DNA of 21,586 nucleotides, from the IMG/VR virus record IMGVR_UViG_3300018080_000654, positions 1 to 21,586 of that record. One strand, 5' to 3'. The translations under genes and the position numbers were made by a program. Numbering within the stretch: position 1 is the stretch's first letter; each line of letters opens with the position of its first letter. Positions 1 through 7,810 of the stretch are shown piece by piece. The notes under the pieces were generated by a model. The model was not told the origin of the DNA. It did not search any database and saw only the letters and a program-made list of their open reading frames with translations. The DNA comes from a virus.

Positions 1-348
1 AGAAAGGGCATCAGTATCATAGCAGACAACCGAATAATCACCGCCCTGGATCGTGAAGGCATCATATATCTGCTCAACGGTAGTAGCTCGGATCTCCTCT
101 CCGGCAATATCGCCGGACAGGTCCGTCCCATCTATCCCGGAACTTACTACATCCAAATCGTCGGAATCATCATCAATATATATGATGCAAACAGTATCCC
201 ACATTGCAACAGCAAGACCACCGCTTGGATCGGTATGTACTTCCTCTGTGTCCACCACAGTAGAAACATCGCCGTCAGTTGCAAAAAGACACATGGCAAC
301 GAATGATAACAGAAGCCACGAGAAAACAATAACTTGGAATCTTCTCAT
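1..348 (-). CDS. Partial secreted protein with signal peptide (3' end outside window)
   Basis: The reading frame starts at ATG 348 and runs off the left edge without a stop, giving 116 codons. The first 23 residues form a Sec signal peptide: a basic MRRF start, the hydrophobic core VIVFSWLLLSFVAMCLFA, then a polar, acidic mature part rich in Asp, Thr and Val. The Cys at about residue 20 has no good lipobox, so a type I signal peptide is more likely than a lipoprotein. The ribosome site is weak (AAAGAGG). The start lies 10 bases after the stop of the 896-aa fibre gene, so it should be in the same operon. I do not recognise the mature domain. It is the third signal-peptide gene in a row at this end of the virion module, so it could be a fibre- or envelope-associated accessory protein. 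That role is an inference. Confidence 0.75.
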   Translation of the reverse strand, partial: MRRFQVIVFSWLLLSFVAMCLFATDGDVSTVVDTEEVHTDPSGGLAVAMWDTVCIIYIDDDSDDLDVVSSGIDGTDLSGDIAGEEIRATTVEQIYDAFTIQGGDYSVVCYDTDALS

Positions 349-358
349 TTCAGCCTCT

Positions 359-3049
359 TTACGTTATGTCAACCCAAGAACCGGAGGGATCAAAGAAGAT
401 GGTGTCTGCGTCATGGACTTCACCGACGACTTGTAGAATATCTCCGGAGTCGGAAGGTTTATTGGCCTCTTGAACCATTCCACCCGCAGTTCCGTCATCA
501 ACGAATAGGACGTTGGCAATGCCATTTCCTACAGTCCAATTCCAATCGTCCTCGCGGATATACCCACGTCGCATACAGAGACCGGAAGCGTCTGCGTTTA
601 TAGCCGCTACGGCGATGATCCTGCCGAGCATAGTTGTGTTCGAGCCGGCGTCCGCTTTCCACCATTTGCCGTCTGACTTTTTGTACAAAACATCTCCGAA
701 TGAGACATTTTCTCCAACGGTGTAATTCGCGACGTCGCCACTGTATTCACCGTCGGCATCTGGAATGTCGTACTGGATACTCTTCTCGTTCAGGTCGAGA
801 ACTCCGCCGAGTTGGGGAGTGGTGTCATCTACGAGATCGCTTAACTTCCCTGCTATTGTCGACTGATTGCTCTCAACGTTTACACGGACCGCTGCGGTTG
901 TATCATCTACAACACCAAAACGTGTCAGGTGAGCAGTGAGTGTGTCTCCGTGCGTAGACAGCTGCGTCTGGATCGCTGAGGTAACACCGTCAAGGTATCC
1001 AAGCTCAGTAGGCGACACGTTGGTTTCATAAGATGCAACCGCTATGTTTCCTGAAGATGTCACATTGCCATCGCCGTCAACGGAAAAGTCGGTATTGCCC
1101 GAACCATCCTTTAAAGTGATTCCTTCCCGTGTAATGACAATACAGGAATCTGCACCAAAACCAACTTCTTTCTCACCCGTGACGATAAACGGCCCGCCAC
1201 GCAAAGCAAGGGTATCGCCATCGCCATATTCGCCAGCCTGAATCATCCCGGCACCACCAGTATTGGGATCAAGATATATATCGCCTGTGGTATTGCCGGT
1301 TATTATCTTTACGTAGGTTCCCTCATCAGACCCAGCGGCTAAATTAAGATACCCATCCATAAAATGCACATATGGCTTTGTAGCATTGCCCCGCCAAAAA
1401 TAGGTATTGGATGCAAGGTAATATTCACCTGCAACATAGATGTCATCATTTAATTCAAACCTATCATCCCCGTCATCCCATATAATGGAGTGTGCTGTAT
1501 TGTTTCCGTCATCACTAAAATAAATAGCAACATCATGATCCTCTGAACCTGATGATCCATAATCAAGATACAGGGCCGTGCCCTCGCCTACTATTCGTGC
1601 ATCACCCGCAACGGACAATAAAGATTCAACGGTCAGCGTATCAACGGAAGCGGAATCGGTCACTGTAATATTCGCCCACGTTGAATCAATATCTATCTCC
1701 GCCCACGTCCCATTGCCAGAAGCATCAGACGTTAAGTAGTAGCCGGCATTAGCTCCGGTAGTTAACTTGATAGACGCAAACGTACCGACTTCGGATCCTG
1801 TAACATTGCCTGTAACAACGACAGAATCTGCACTCTGCACATACCCGCTTGTAGCAAGCATCAAATTCCCGCCATTGTTACGAACATAACTTTCATTTCC
1901 ATGGGCGTCCATGACGGTTAGAATACCAGGTTTTAATATCGTAGCGGCGGTATCTGCGGCCTCTGCGTAAGTGCTAAAGTTATTATTTATTGTTGTATCA
2001 ACTACTATAATGTAAGGAGCGGATCCTGTACTCCCTTTAAACATGGCATACTTGCCTGTAACAGACGTTAAAGTCATATCGTCGCCGGGTATGTCTGCAC
2101 GTAGAGCCGCGGTGCTATCTTCTTCTGCAGCAATACGAGCGAGATGCGCCGATGCAGTGTCATCTAAAGCAGAGATGTCAGTTCGATGGGCTGTGACACT
2201 GTCGGCATTTGCGTCGATTTCGCCTCGGTGTACACTGGTAGAATCATCAAGGGCTTGTATACTAATCAAGTGTGTTGCAACTGTATCATCCAAAGCATCT
2301 ATGGCGGTTCGATGAACACCCACCGAATCGTCAAATGCTTGGATACTTGTGAGATGAACACCAAGTGAGTCTGCATTTTTATCTATCGCTGTACGGTGAA
2401 CTCCTACGGAATCCGACACAGCGTCTATCTCCGTACGGTGAGTATCCACGCTGTCCTCCACCGCCGAGATAGCGCCACGATGTGTACTTATGGAGTCTTC
2501 GTTCGCGACAATCCTGCCGAGATGGGCGGTAGTAGTGTCTTCGATGGCTGAGATGTCAGTACGCAATGCCCCTACGCTGTCCTCGTTGGCGGCAATCCTG
2601 ATCAAGTGCGCTGCCACGGTATCTTCACTCGCCGCTATACGAACTAGGTGCGCTGCGACAGAGTCGTCCAGTGCGGTAAGACGTACGAGATGTGCGGCTA
2701 CGGTATCATCGAGCGATTGTATACCTGTCAGGTGAACAGCAAGTGAATCTTTATTCTTATTGATATCTACCCTCAGAGCCGCGATAGAGTCCGATGACGC
2801 TACTCCGTCATTGGTTGTATACACACGAACGAAATGCGTACCGAATCCGACGTAGTATCCGCTGTCGGCTTCGGAGAAGTAGCATTTCCCGAAGTCTTTG
2901 CTAATCCCATTGGTGTCGGCTACCGACTTAAACGACTTGAACCACTGCGAGTTATACCACCCTGACTGTGGCCGCGTGTCTGTAGGAGTAGCCGTTGAAG
3001 CAAATAGAACTACAACGAGTAGGACAAATGTAAGTAACTGTTTCTTCAT
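359..3049 (-). CDS. Secreted fibre/adhesin-like protein with 17 x 14-residue coiled-coil stalk (896 aa)
   Basis: Probably a receptor-binding or fibre protein. Residues 1-20 form a Sec-type signal peptide (MKKQ plus LLTFVLLVVVLFA), which is odd for a phage virion part. Residues 87-324 are 17 consecutive 14-residue repeats, D[ST]V..H[LR]..I.A.[DE], exactly two heptads each, as expected for a trimeric coiled coil. A Gly/Asn/Asp-rich beta-type region follows. Around residues 682-700 is LGYLDGVTSAIQTQL, a motif I know from many phage tail fibres, then two further copies of the stalk repeat (702-729). The C-terminal ~125 residues (VGENVSFGDVLYKKSDGKWW ... REDDWNWTVGN ... VVGEV) resemble a tip module common in environmental phage fibres; this is from memory. 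The ribosome site AAAGGAG lies 8 bases before ATG 3049. The 193-aa signal-peptide gene is just upstream. An alternative is a lysogenic-conversion surface adhesin. Confidence 0.75.
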   Translation of the reverse strand: MKKQLLTFVLLVVVLFASTATPTDTRPQSGWYNSQWFKSFKSVADTNGISKDFGKCYFSEADSGYYVGFGTHFVRVYTTNDGVASSDSIAALRVDINKNKDSLAVHLTGIQSLDDTVAAHLVRLTALDDSVAAHLVRIAASEDTVAAHLIRIAANEDSVGALRTDISAIEDTTTAHLGRIVANEDSISTHRGAISAVEDSVDTHRTEIDAVSDSVGVHRTAIDKNADSLGVHLTSIQAFDDSVGVHRTAIDALDDTVATHLISIQALDDSTSVHRGEIDANADSVTAHRTDISALDDTASAHLARIAAEEDSTAALRADIPGDDMTLTSVTGKYAMFKGSTGSAPYIIVVDTTINNNFSTYAEAADTAATILKPGILTVMDAHGNESYVRNNGGNLMLATSGYVQSADSVVVTGNVTGSEVGTFASIKLTTGANAGYYLTSDASGNGTWAEIDIDSTWANITVTDSASVDTLTVESLLSVAGDARIVGEGTALYLDYGSSGSEDHDVAIYFSDDGNNTAHSIIWDDGDDRFELNDDIYVAGEYYLASNTYFWRGNATKPYVHFMDGYLNLAAGSDEGTYVKIITGNTTGDIYLDPNTGGAGMIQAGEYGDGDTLALRGGPFIVTGEKEVGFGADSCIVITREGITLKDGSGNTDFSVDGDGNVTSSGNIAVASYETNVSPTELGYLDGVTSAIQTQLSTHGDTLTAHLTRFGVVDDTTAAVRVNVESNQSTIAGKLSDLVDDTTPQLGGVLDLNEKSIQYDIPDADGEYSGDVANYTVGENVSFGDVLYKKSDGKWWKADAGSNTTMLGRIIAVAAINADASGLCMRRGYIREDDWNWTVGNGIANVLFVDDGTAGGMVQEANKPSDSGDILQVVGEVHDADTIFFDPSGSWVDIT
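863..946 (-). repeat. Two detached copies of the 14-residue stalk repeat
   Basis: Residues 702-729 of the fibre protein (DTLTAHLTRFGVVD and DTTAAVRVNVESNQ) match the stalk repeat consensus but sit almost 380 residues downstream of the main array, just before the C-terminal tip module. A second short coiled-coil neck that clamps the tip trimer is a reasonable inference. Confidence 0.75.
2078..2791 (-). repeat. 17 tandem 42-bp coding repeats (14-residue coiled-coil units)
   Basis: The array encodes residues 87-324 of the 896-aa fibre protein with no gaps: 17 x 42 = 714 bases. The units have diverged at DNA level, but at protein level they hold D1, S/T2, V/I3, H6, I10 and D/E14. His6 is present in 14 of 17 units; units 1, 6 and 17 have Leu there. 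Two more units lie downstream at 863-946. Confidence 0.9.
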
Positions 3050-3060
3050 AGCTTACTCCT

Positions 3061-3642
3061 TTAAAACATCCACATTATAGTAAAGTAGACACGATGCTTG
3101 GCTCCAGCTACGTCATTGGCTGTCTGTGAGAACTTGAAGACCAGACCTCCTGACGACCACATCCAGCCGGACAGTTGCGCCGTGTACATCTTCTCGTGGG
3201 AATGATCCAAGTATACCGCGGAGGTAGAAGTATAGTCACCGGCAGTGGTGAAATCAATGAATAAGCTATCGTTCTCCGACTCATACCAGTACTTCTTCCC
3301 GACCGAGTAACTGAACGGCTTCATATACGGCGCCAGACTGTCGCTCTCGTCCCGCGTAAGGGAATCGATCACGATGTTAACGAAGACGTTACCGGTCCCA
3401 GACATAAGCTGATTCGTTGATACGCGCTCTGCGCTCTTGAGCCTTGTGGTATCCACGCGGAAGTAAAACCCATGGTCTGGATATGGGAAACTCACGTATA
3501 CATTCTGAGTCTCGGTGCTGTCGAGGTCAAACGTGATGCCAACAATCTTCCCAAAGTTTACCACGGCCTGTCCGAAGTTCTGCCCATAGGCGGTACCTAT
3601 AAGCATAAAGATTAATATTAATACAAATAGTAATCGTCTCAT
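3061..3642 (-). CDS. Secreted beta-rich protein with signal peptide (193 aa)
   Basis: Residues 1-20 form a clear Sec signal peptide (MRRLLFVLILIFMLIGTAYG, likely cleaved after AYG or AYGQ). The mature part is beta-strand rich with many aromatic residues (FPYPDHGFYFRVDTTRL, KKYWYESENDSLF, SGWMWSSGGLVFKF) and ends in FTIMWMF, an aromatic C-terminus. I do not recognise the family. ATG 3642 follows AGGAGAT at good distance and lies one base after the stop of the 142-aa gene; the 896-aa fibre gene follows 11 bases later. A co-produced partner or base of the fibre is possible. The aromatic C-terminus is reminiscent of proteins that end in an outer-membrane strand, but the length does not settle this. 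Confidence 0.7.
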   Translation of the reverse strand: MRRLLFVLILIFMLIGTAYGQNFGQAVVNFGKIVGITFDLDSTETQNVYVSFPYPDHGFYFRVDTTRLKSAERVSTNQLMSGTGNVFVNIVIDSLTRDESDSLAPYMKPFSYSVGKKYWYESENDSLFIDFTTAGDYTSTSAVYLDHSHEKMYTAQLSGWMWSSGGLVFKFSQTANDVAGAKHRVYFTIMWMF

Positions 3643-3643
3643 C

Positions 3644-4072
3644 TCAATATCTCCTGCGTCTGTGTATGGTAAAATTGCTGTGCGCTTTCGGAAGTCCTGC
3701 CGCCGGGTTCATTTGATCAATAAACTGCCCCTTCAGCCGGTGAAAATCCATCATGTGTTTGAGCTTCACATCGTCATCGGTAGCAAGCTCGGATTTCACG
3801 TACGCCATTAAGGCATACATAAATCCTTCATTCACGTTTATAACAGCGGCTTCGTCAGGATCCGTGACGAGAACACCGTCCGAATCCACGAATGCCCCAT
3901 CAGGATCTGTGTACATTATAGCAAGCCCGTTCTCAAGATCCGCTGTAGGTGGAGTATAGTAATTAATTGAGTCGGCCTTATACAGATATATATTTCTCCC
4001 TATCTGTTTATATACCCAGTTCTCCGTATATGTGAGAAGGGTGTCGAATAATGTAATATTTATTGTACTCAT
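3644..4072 (-). CDS. Small structural protein candidate (142 aa)
   Basis: Unrecognised. The N-terminal part is mixed alpha/beta (FDTLLTYTENWVYKQIGRNIYLYKADSINYY), the middle is acidic (DPDGAFVDSDGVLVTDPDEA), then there is a helical stretch (GFMYALMAYVKSELATDDDVKLKHMMDFHRLKGQ, cut here by description) and a basic tail HRRRRY. The start ATG 4072 overlaps the upstream stop as TAATG and is preceded by AGAGAGGAT, so it is translationally coupled to the 259-aa gene. Position after adaptor-like genes and before fibre genes suggests a tail or connector component, but no motif proves it. Confidence 0.65.
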   Translation of the reverse strand: MSTINITLFDTLLTYTENWVYKQIGRNIYLYKADSINYYTPPTADLENGLAIMYTDPDGAFVDSDGVLVTDPDEAAVINVNEGFMYALMAYVKSELATDDDVKLKHMMDFHRLKGQFIDQMNPAAGLPKAHSNFTIHRRRRY

Positions 4073-4851
4073 TATCCTCTCTCTGAGTCGAGATAATCTT
4101 CATCCGGTACAACCACATCGGGACTCTGTGTCTCAAACCTGTCGTATTTTATATCCCCAAATACGGGCTTTACCTTGACGTACTTATGCTGACCTATTTT
4201 CTTCAAGCTCACATTTTGGAATATAAGCTCTCCAGAGTCATCACTGGCTTTGATCCTGAATCCAATATCAGCCAAATGCGGAGCCACGAATTCGACTACA
4301 TTATGGCCATCAACCACATCGGCTAGATGGTGCTCACTTCCTACAAGACTGTGTGAATAACCAAGCGGGTGTGTTATTGCACTGTTTGGGCACAGTATAA
4401 CCTTGAAGTCGCCTGACTTTGGGTAGGCATCAAATGTCAACCTGTATAAACCTCCGGCTTCAATCAGGTCAGAATTAAGATGTAGGAATTCGGTAGTTGG
4501 GTCGGTGGTACTAAAATCAAATGCGTAGTTTTCCGTCGTGTCTATCGTAGACTCTTCCTCAGCGGTCCAATTACCGGTTTCGCTTGATCCAGACGGATAC
4601 CGATCTCCAGAGCTAATCAACTCAGCTCCGTCCGCGGATTCTACAACCAGTATCCGGACATCGTTAATAGCCACACACCCATCTGGAAGCGGGTACAAAG
4701 CCCGGCCTTCGTAGATATTCTGAAGGTGGATCCTCGGACTGATTACATCAACAGAATCAGGGACTTCTGTAGACAAACACTTCCTGATTGCCTCGATTAC
4801 AAGACCTGTCGCACGAGCCCCTATACGTTCCATAAATTGGTCTAGTGTCAT
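4072..4851 (-). CDS. Adaptor-like structural protein with possible inserted beta-sandwich (259 aa)
   Basis: The N-terminus (MTLDQFMERIGARATGLVIE ... IYEGRALYPLPDGCVAINDVRI) resembles phage head-tail connector proteins in which a helical start is followed by a YPLP.d...i.dVr segment. Around residues 80-215 lies a different stretch: a Trp-containing loop, then LYRLTFDAYPKSGDFKV, NVVEFVAPHLADIGFRI and ELIFQNVSLKKI. This order matches the carbohydrate-binding CBM4_9-like beta-sandwich pattern (tY.ltFda ... v.F.ap ... f.NVsL). The connector-like sequence then resumes (KYVKVKPVFGDIKYDRF). I infer a beta-sandwich inserted into, or fused with, a connector. ATG 4851 overlaps the upstream stop (ATGA), with GGTGG as ribosome site. 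Confidence 0.6.
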   Translation of the reverse strand: MTLDQFMERIGARATGLVIEAIRKCLSTEVPDSVDVISPRIHLQNIYEGRALYPLPDGCVAINDVRILVVESADGAELISSGDRYPSGSSETGNWTAEEESTIDTTENYAFDFSTTDPTTEFLHLNSDLIEAGGLYRLTFDAYPKSGDFKVILCPNSAITHPLGYSHSLVGSEHHLADVVDGHNVVEFVAPHLADIGFRIKASDDSGELIFQNVSLKKIGQHKYVKVKPVFGDIKYDRFETQSPDVVVPDEDYLDSERG

Positions 4852-5342
4852 TTCACCACCAGCATTTCTAGTGCGAGATGACCAGCCGAGCTATTGTTCG
4901 AGCCATCATTGTCACACGTCCTGAGTTCAAAGTCCGTATTCAGGTTAAGCCCGGGCAAGTACGGAATTGTCCAGACATGACCAGCCGGGATGAGAGCTAT
5001 TGCATTCGAATTGAAGAAAACCTTGATTGATTTATCGAGAACAGCACCGAGTGCAGAACTCGACACGTACGTCTTACCTGTGTTTTTAAATGCAACGAAC
5101 TTTGCTGCGCTTTCTGTCGAGACCGCTACAGCAGCGGAGTCATCAACCTGGACGTAATACGGAGAACCGTCTTTCTGGCCTTGTACCGGTGCTGCCTGAC
5201 CGTAATCCGTAATCGCAACCTCACCCCAACCAGACAAGATCTTACCAACTTCTCCGGCTATGTGGCCATGGGTGCCGGCGTTCTCATCGGTAAGCTCCTC
5301 TATCGGTATAACAGTCGTCTTCACTCGGATCAAGTCGCCCAT
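4848..5342 (-). CDS. Small beta-rich virion protein candidate (164 aa)
   Basis: No recognised family. After an acidic N-terminal region, the sequence is a series of short beta strands (AAKFVAFKNTGKTYVSSSAL, KSIKVFFNSNAIALIPAGHV, LALEMLVVK), a style typical of small phage head or tail structural proteins with a 'fkntG ... vkv.fn ... i.aGhvw.iP' layout. The AAAGGAA ribosome site precedes ATG 5342. Its stop overlaps the next start as ATGA, and it begins two bases after the stop of the 821-aa gene. A structural role is inferred from position and composition only. Confidence 0.6.
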   Translation of the reverse strand: MGDLIRVKTTVIPIEELTDENAGTHGHIAGEVGKILSGWGEVAITDYGQAAPVQGQKDGSPYYVQVDDSAAVAVSTESAAKFVAFKNTGKTYVSSSALGAVLDKSIKVFFNSNAIALIPAGHVWTIPYLPGLNLNTDFELRTCDNDGSNNSSAGHLALEMLVVK

Positions 5343-5344
5343 GA

Positions 5345-7810
5345 CTAATTCCTTTTCTTATCAGATTCAACTCCGATATCCGTGTGGAAGATCCGCAGGT
5401 AGTCCATGAATAGATTACTGTACAATATTTTATATTGTTCTATATCAGCAACTCGAGCTTGAGTATTTACAGTCATCATCTGGATTTTTGATGTAGATTC
5501 GGCAGCGAAATTCTGGATCTCGGCCATGAATTTCTCGATGACGTTCTTGTTATTCCCGAGGACGTAAGATACCTCATTAGCGTAAATCTCGATGTCTTTC
5601 GTTACCCTTGCGACCTCGGCATCCACGTCAGTCTTGTAACTACTCAGTACTTTCTCTAAGGTAGCTTGAAATACAGATACATCAGCGCCCTTCTCCTGAG
5701 CATAGGTATCCACAGCTTTCTTAATGAGTTCGGCGTAGAGAGCAAATGTAGCATCAAATTTGGCCTTCGACTGCGCGACTTCATCCGCATATTGCCTCAG
5801 ATACCCTTCCATATTGATCTGAAGTTCGCTTACCAAGGCATGAACTTTTTCAACCCACATCTGGAATGAGGTCTGGACGTCTTGCAACCACTCCTGAACT
5901 TCCGTAGTTACCTGTTCATGATACAATGCTATCTCTGCAGAGAAAAGCTGAATCTCGTTGACTGCAGTCTGTGTCTCGCCTAACTGAGTATGCTCGGCAT
6001 TCTTCACAGATTCTGTGATAGATGCCTGATACACCACATTATCCTCATTGAATTGGGCAATTGCACTCTGAATATCTTGGGTAAAAGCCGCAATCTCTCC
6101 CGACCTGGCTGCGACAGCCGCTTCGATAGAACCCTTGATCTCTTCCGCGATCCATGCGTTGACAGTAGCATCCGCTTCGAGTTTATATGCTTCGAGCTTG
6201 GCCATATTTGCTTTGTATGTCGCGTCCAGTTCAGCAGCGAAAACTCGTATCTCATCCTGAGTAAATGTTGTCTGGTTAGCGATATCCAATTCGTACTCTT
6301 TAAGAATTGCCGATACTTCATGTTGATACTCCGTCAATGCCAACTGCGCTTTATGTACCCAAAGGTTCACCGAGTTCTGAATTTCGTCAAGCATGAAAAT
6401 TTGAACCTTGGCTTGAATCTGAGCAGCATAAGATTCAATTTCCGCTTTGTACTTCCCGAGTTCAGCGGCATACTCGCTGGATTCTTTTGTGTTTACGAGG
6501 CCGGCTTCCTTGATATCCGCATCCAAAACAGCCAAGTATTCAGTCTTCGCCTCCTCAAACTCGTTCAGGTGGTCCTGAACATTTGCTGCAAAGTCTTGAA
6601 CAGCGGCTTGGACCTGCTTGATCCGTTCTCCCGCAATGGCCAGATCTTCCGTTGTATCAATGTCTGTAGTAACCGCGGCCATTGCCGTAGCTATATTTAA
6701 GGCCGAAGTTGGGCCGGTATACTCAGGTGCTGACCCTGGCGTAATCGATGGCGCAGTAAATGAAGGAGCGGACGGTGCGCTGGGCGCACTCAGAGAACTG
6801 ATATCACAACCATTTAACTCAGGAGGAGAATCCAGTGTGACGGTAGGCAATTCCAATCCATCTACTTGAGCGGCCGCAGTCACGGAGGCCGAGATTGAGT
6901 GATCGAGTTCGGGAATGGAAGGCATAGAGAGTGCCGCTGGAGTAGGCATAGGAGTCAGGGCCAACACCGGTATATCAAACACAGGGGCTGTCCCAAAAGC
7001 GGCCAGCTGTCCTGCTGAGATCGATACTGAAGGCGCTGATGGCGCAGACGCTTCGAGTGAAAACTCAGGCAGTGAATAATCGTCAGGCATAGAAAGAGTA
7101 GGCAAGACTACAGAATCTATTGCTGTAAATGAAGGCGCATCTCCGATACCAGAGAAATCGATATCACTTTCGCTGAGCGAGTCCGGCAGACTTAATTTCT
7201 CGGGAGCGGAGTACGTAGGCAGTGACTTTGTAATTGATGCAAACTCGCCGATTGTAGGAGCGGTAAGATTCTCCAACGATGTGGGTATGGACACATTACT
7301 GATCAGATATTCGAGTTCATGCATAGCGGTCAGGATAACCGTGGCATCAATCATCTCGTCAGCAAAACCGGTGACTGTCTGAGAGTCTTTATCCAAATCT
7401 CCCGGAGCTTTGAGAGAGGTACATCCTGCAGACTCGGTAGCACCGAGAGCAGGGAGTACATACAGTTTTCCATCCTTTACATAGTGAACGGGATGGTAGG
7501 CCGTTGCTTTGTGTATACTGCCTGCCCTGGCCGCCCTGAGCGCCATCTGAAACGGAATCTCGTAGGATTCCCGGCTTCCGGCAGTGGATCCGACCCGGTA
7601 CACATAGGGGAAATACTGATCATCGGCTACGCCGAGACCATCATTCGTTATAGCCGCGTTGACCCCTATCCGTTTCGCAATGTCCGGGGCCACACCTACT
7701 GTTTTCCGTAGAACTTCTCGAGAGGCGCGATTCAAGAAATCGGCCGCTCTCCCATCTGCTATAGTCGATCCTGTAAGGTACTCCGCTCGGGCTTTAAGAG
7801 TAGTCGCCAT
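5345..7810 (-). CDS. Adaptor-like N-terminus fused to proline-rich linker and long coiled coil (821 aa)
   Basis: Three regions are visible. Residues 1-175 (LKARAEYLTGSTIADGRAAD ... ADEMIDATVILTAMHELEYLI) look like a phage head-tail adaptor/connector domain. Residues 180-370 are a low-complexity Pro/Ser/Ala-rich linker (SAPSAPSVSI, TPMPTPAALSMPSIPEL, SAPSAPSAPSF). Residues about 380-800 are almost purely helical, with aromatic residues recurring every 11 residues in several segments (YQHEVSAILKEY, YHEQVTTEVQEW, WLQDVQTSFQMW, YADEVAQSKAKF, FQATLEKVLSSY), a hendecad-type coiled coil. Cysteine is nearly absent. The ATG at 7810 overlaps the upstream stop (TAATG) after GAGGTGG. It is much longer than ordinary adaptors (roughly 150-200 aa), so it may extend from the neck as a whisker or tail component. 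The role is inferred. Confidence 0.65.
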   Translation of the reverse strand: MATTLKARAEYLTGSTIADGRAADFLNRASREVLRKTVGVAPDIAKRIGVNAAITNDGLGVADDQYFPYVYRVGSTAGSRESYEIPFQMALRAARAGSIHKATAYHPVHYVKDGKLYVLPALGATESAGCTSLKAPGDLDKDSQTVTGFADEMIDATVILTAMHELEYLISNVSIPTSLENLTAPTIGEFASITKSLPTYSAPEKLSLPDSLSESDIDFSGIGDAPSFTAIDSVVLPTLSMPDDYSLPEFSLEASAPSAPSVSISAGQLAAFGTAPVFDIPVLALTPMPTPAALSMPSIPELDHSISASVTAAAQVDGLELPTVTLDSPPELNGCDISSLSAPSAPSAPSFTAPSITPGSAPEYTGPTSALNIATAMAAVTTDIDTTEDLAIAGERIKQVQAAVQDFAANVQDHLNEFEEAKTEYLAVLDADIKEAGLVNTKESSEYAAELGKYKAEIESYAAQIQAKVQIFMLDEIQNSVNLWVHKAQLALTEYQHEVSAILKEYELDIANQTTFTQDEIRVFAAELDATYKANMAKLEAYKLEADATVNAWIAEEIKGSIEAAVAARSGEIAAFTQDIQSAIAQFNEDNVVYQASITESVKNAEHTQLGETQTAVNEIQLFSAEIALYHEQVTTEVQEWLQDVQTSFQMWVEKVHALVSELQINMEGYLRQYADEVAQSKAKFDATFALYAELIKKAVDTYAQEKGADVSVFQATLEKVLSSYKTDVDAEVARVTKDIEIYANEVSYVLGNNKNVIEKFMAEIQNFAAESTSKIQMMTVNTQARVADIEQYKILYSNLFMDYLRIFHTDIGVESDKKRN

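Noticed and set aside
2078-2791. 42-bp periodicity as a CRISPR-like array
   Set aside because: The repeats are in frame, diverged at DNA level and without spacers; they encode coiled-coil units.
5990-6700. 236-codon plus-strand open frame antisense to the coiled-coil gene
   Set aside because: Phe/Leu/Cys-rich product mirrors the Glu/Lys/Ala-rich helix codons on the other strand; no start signals.
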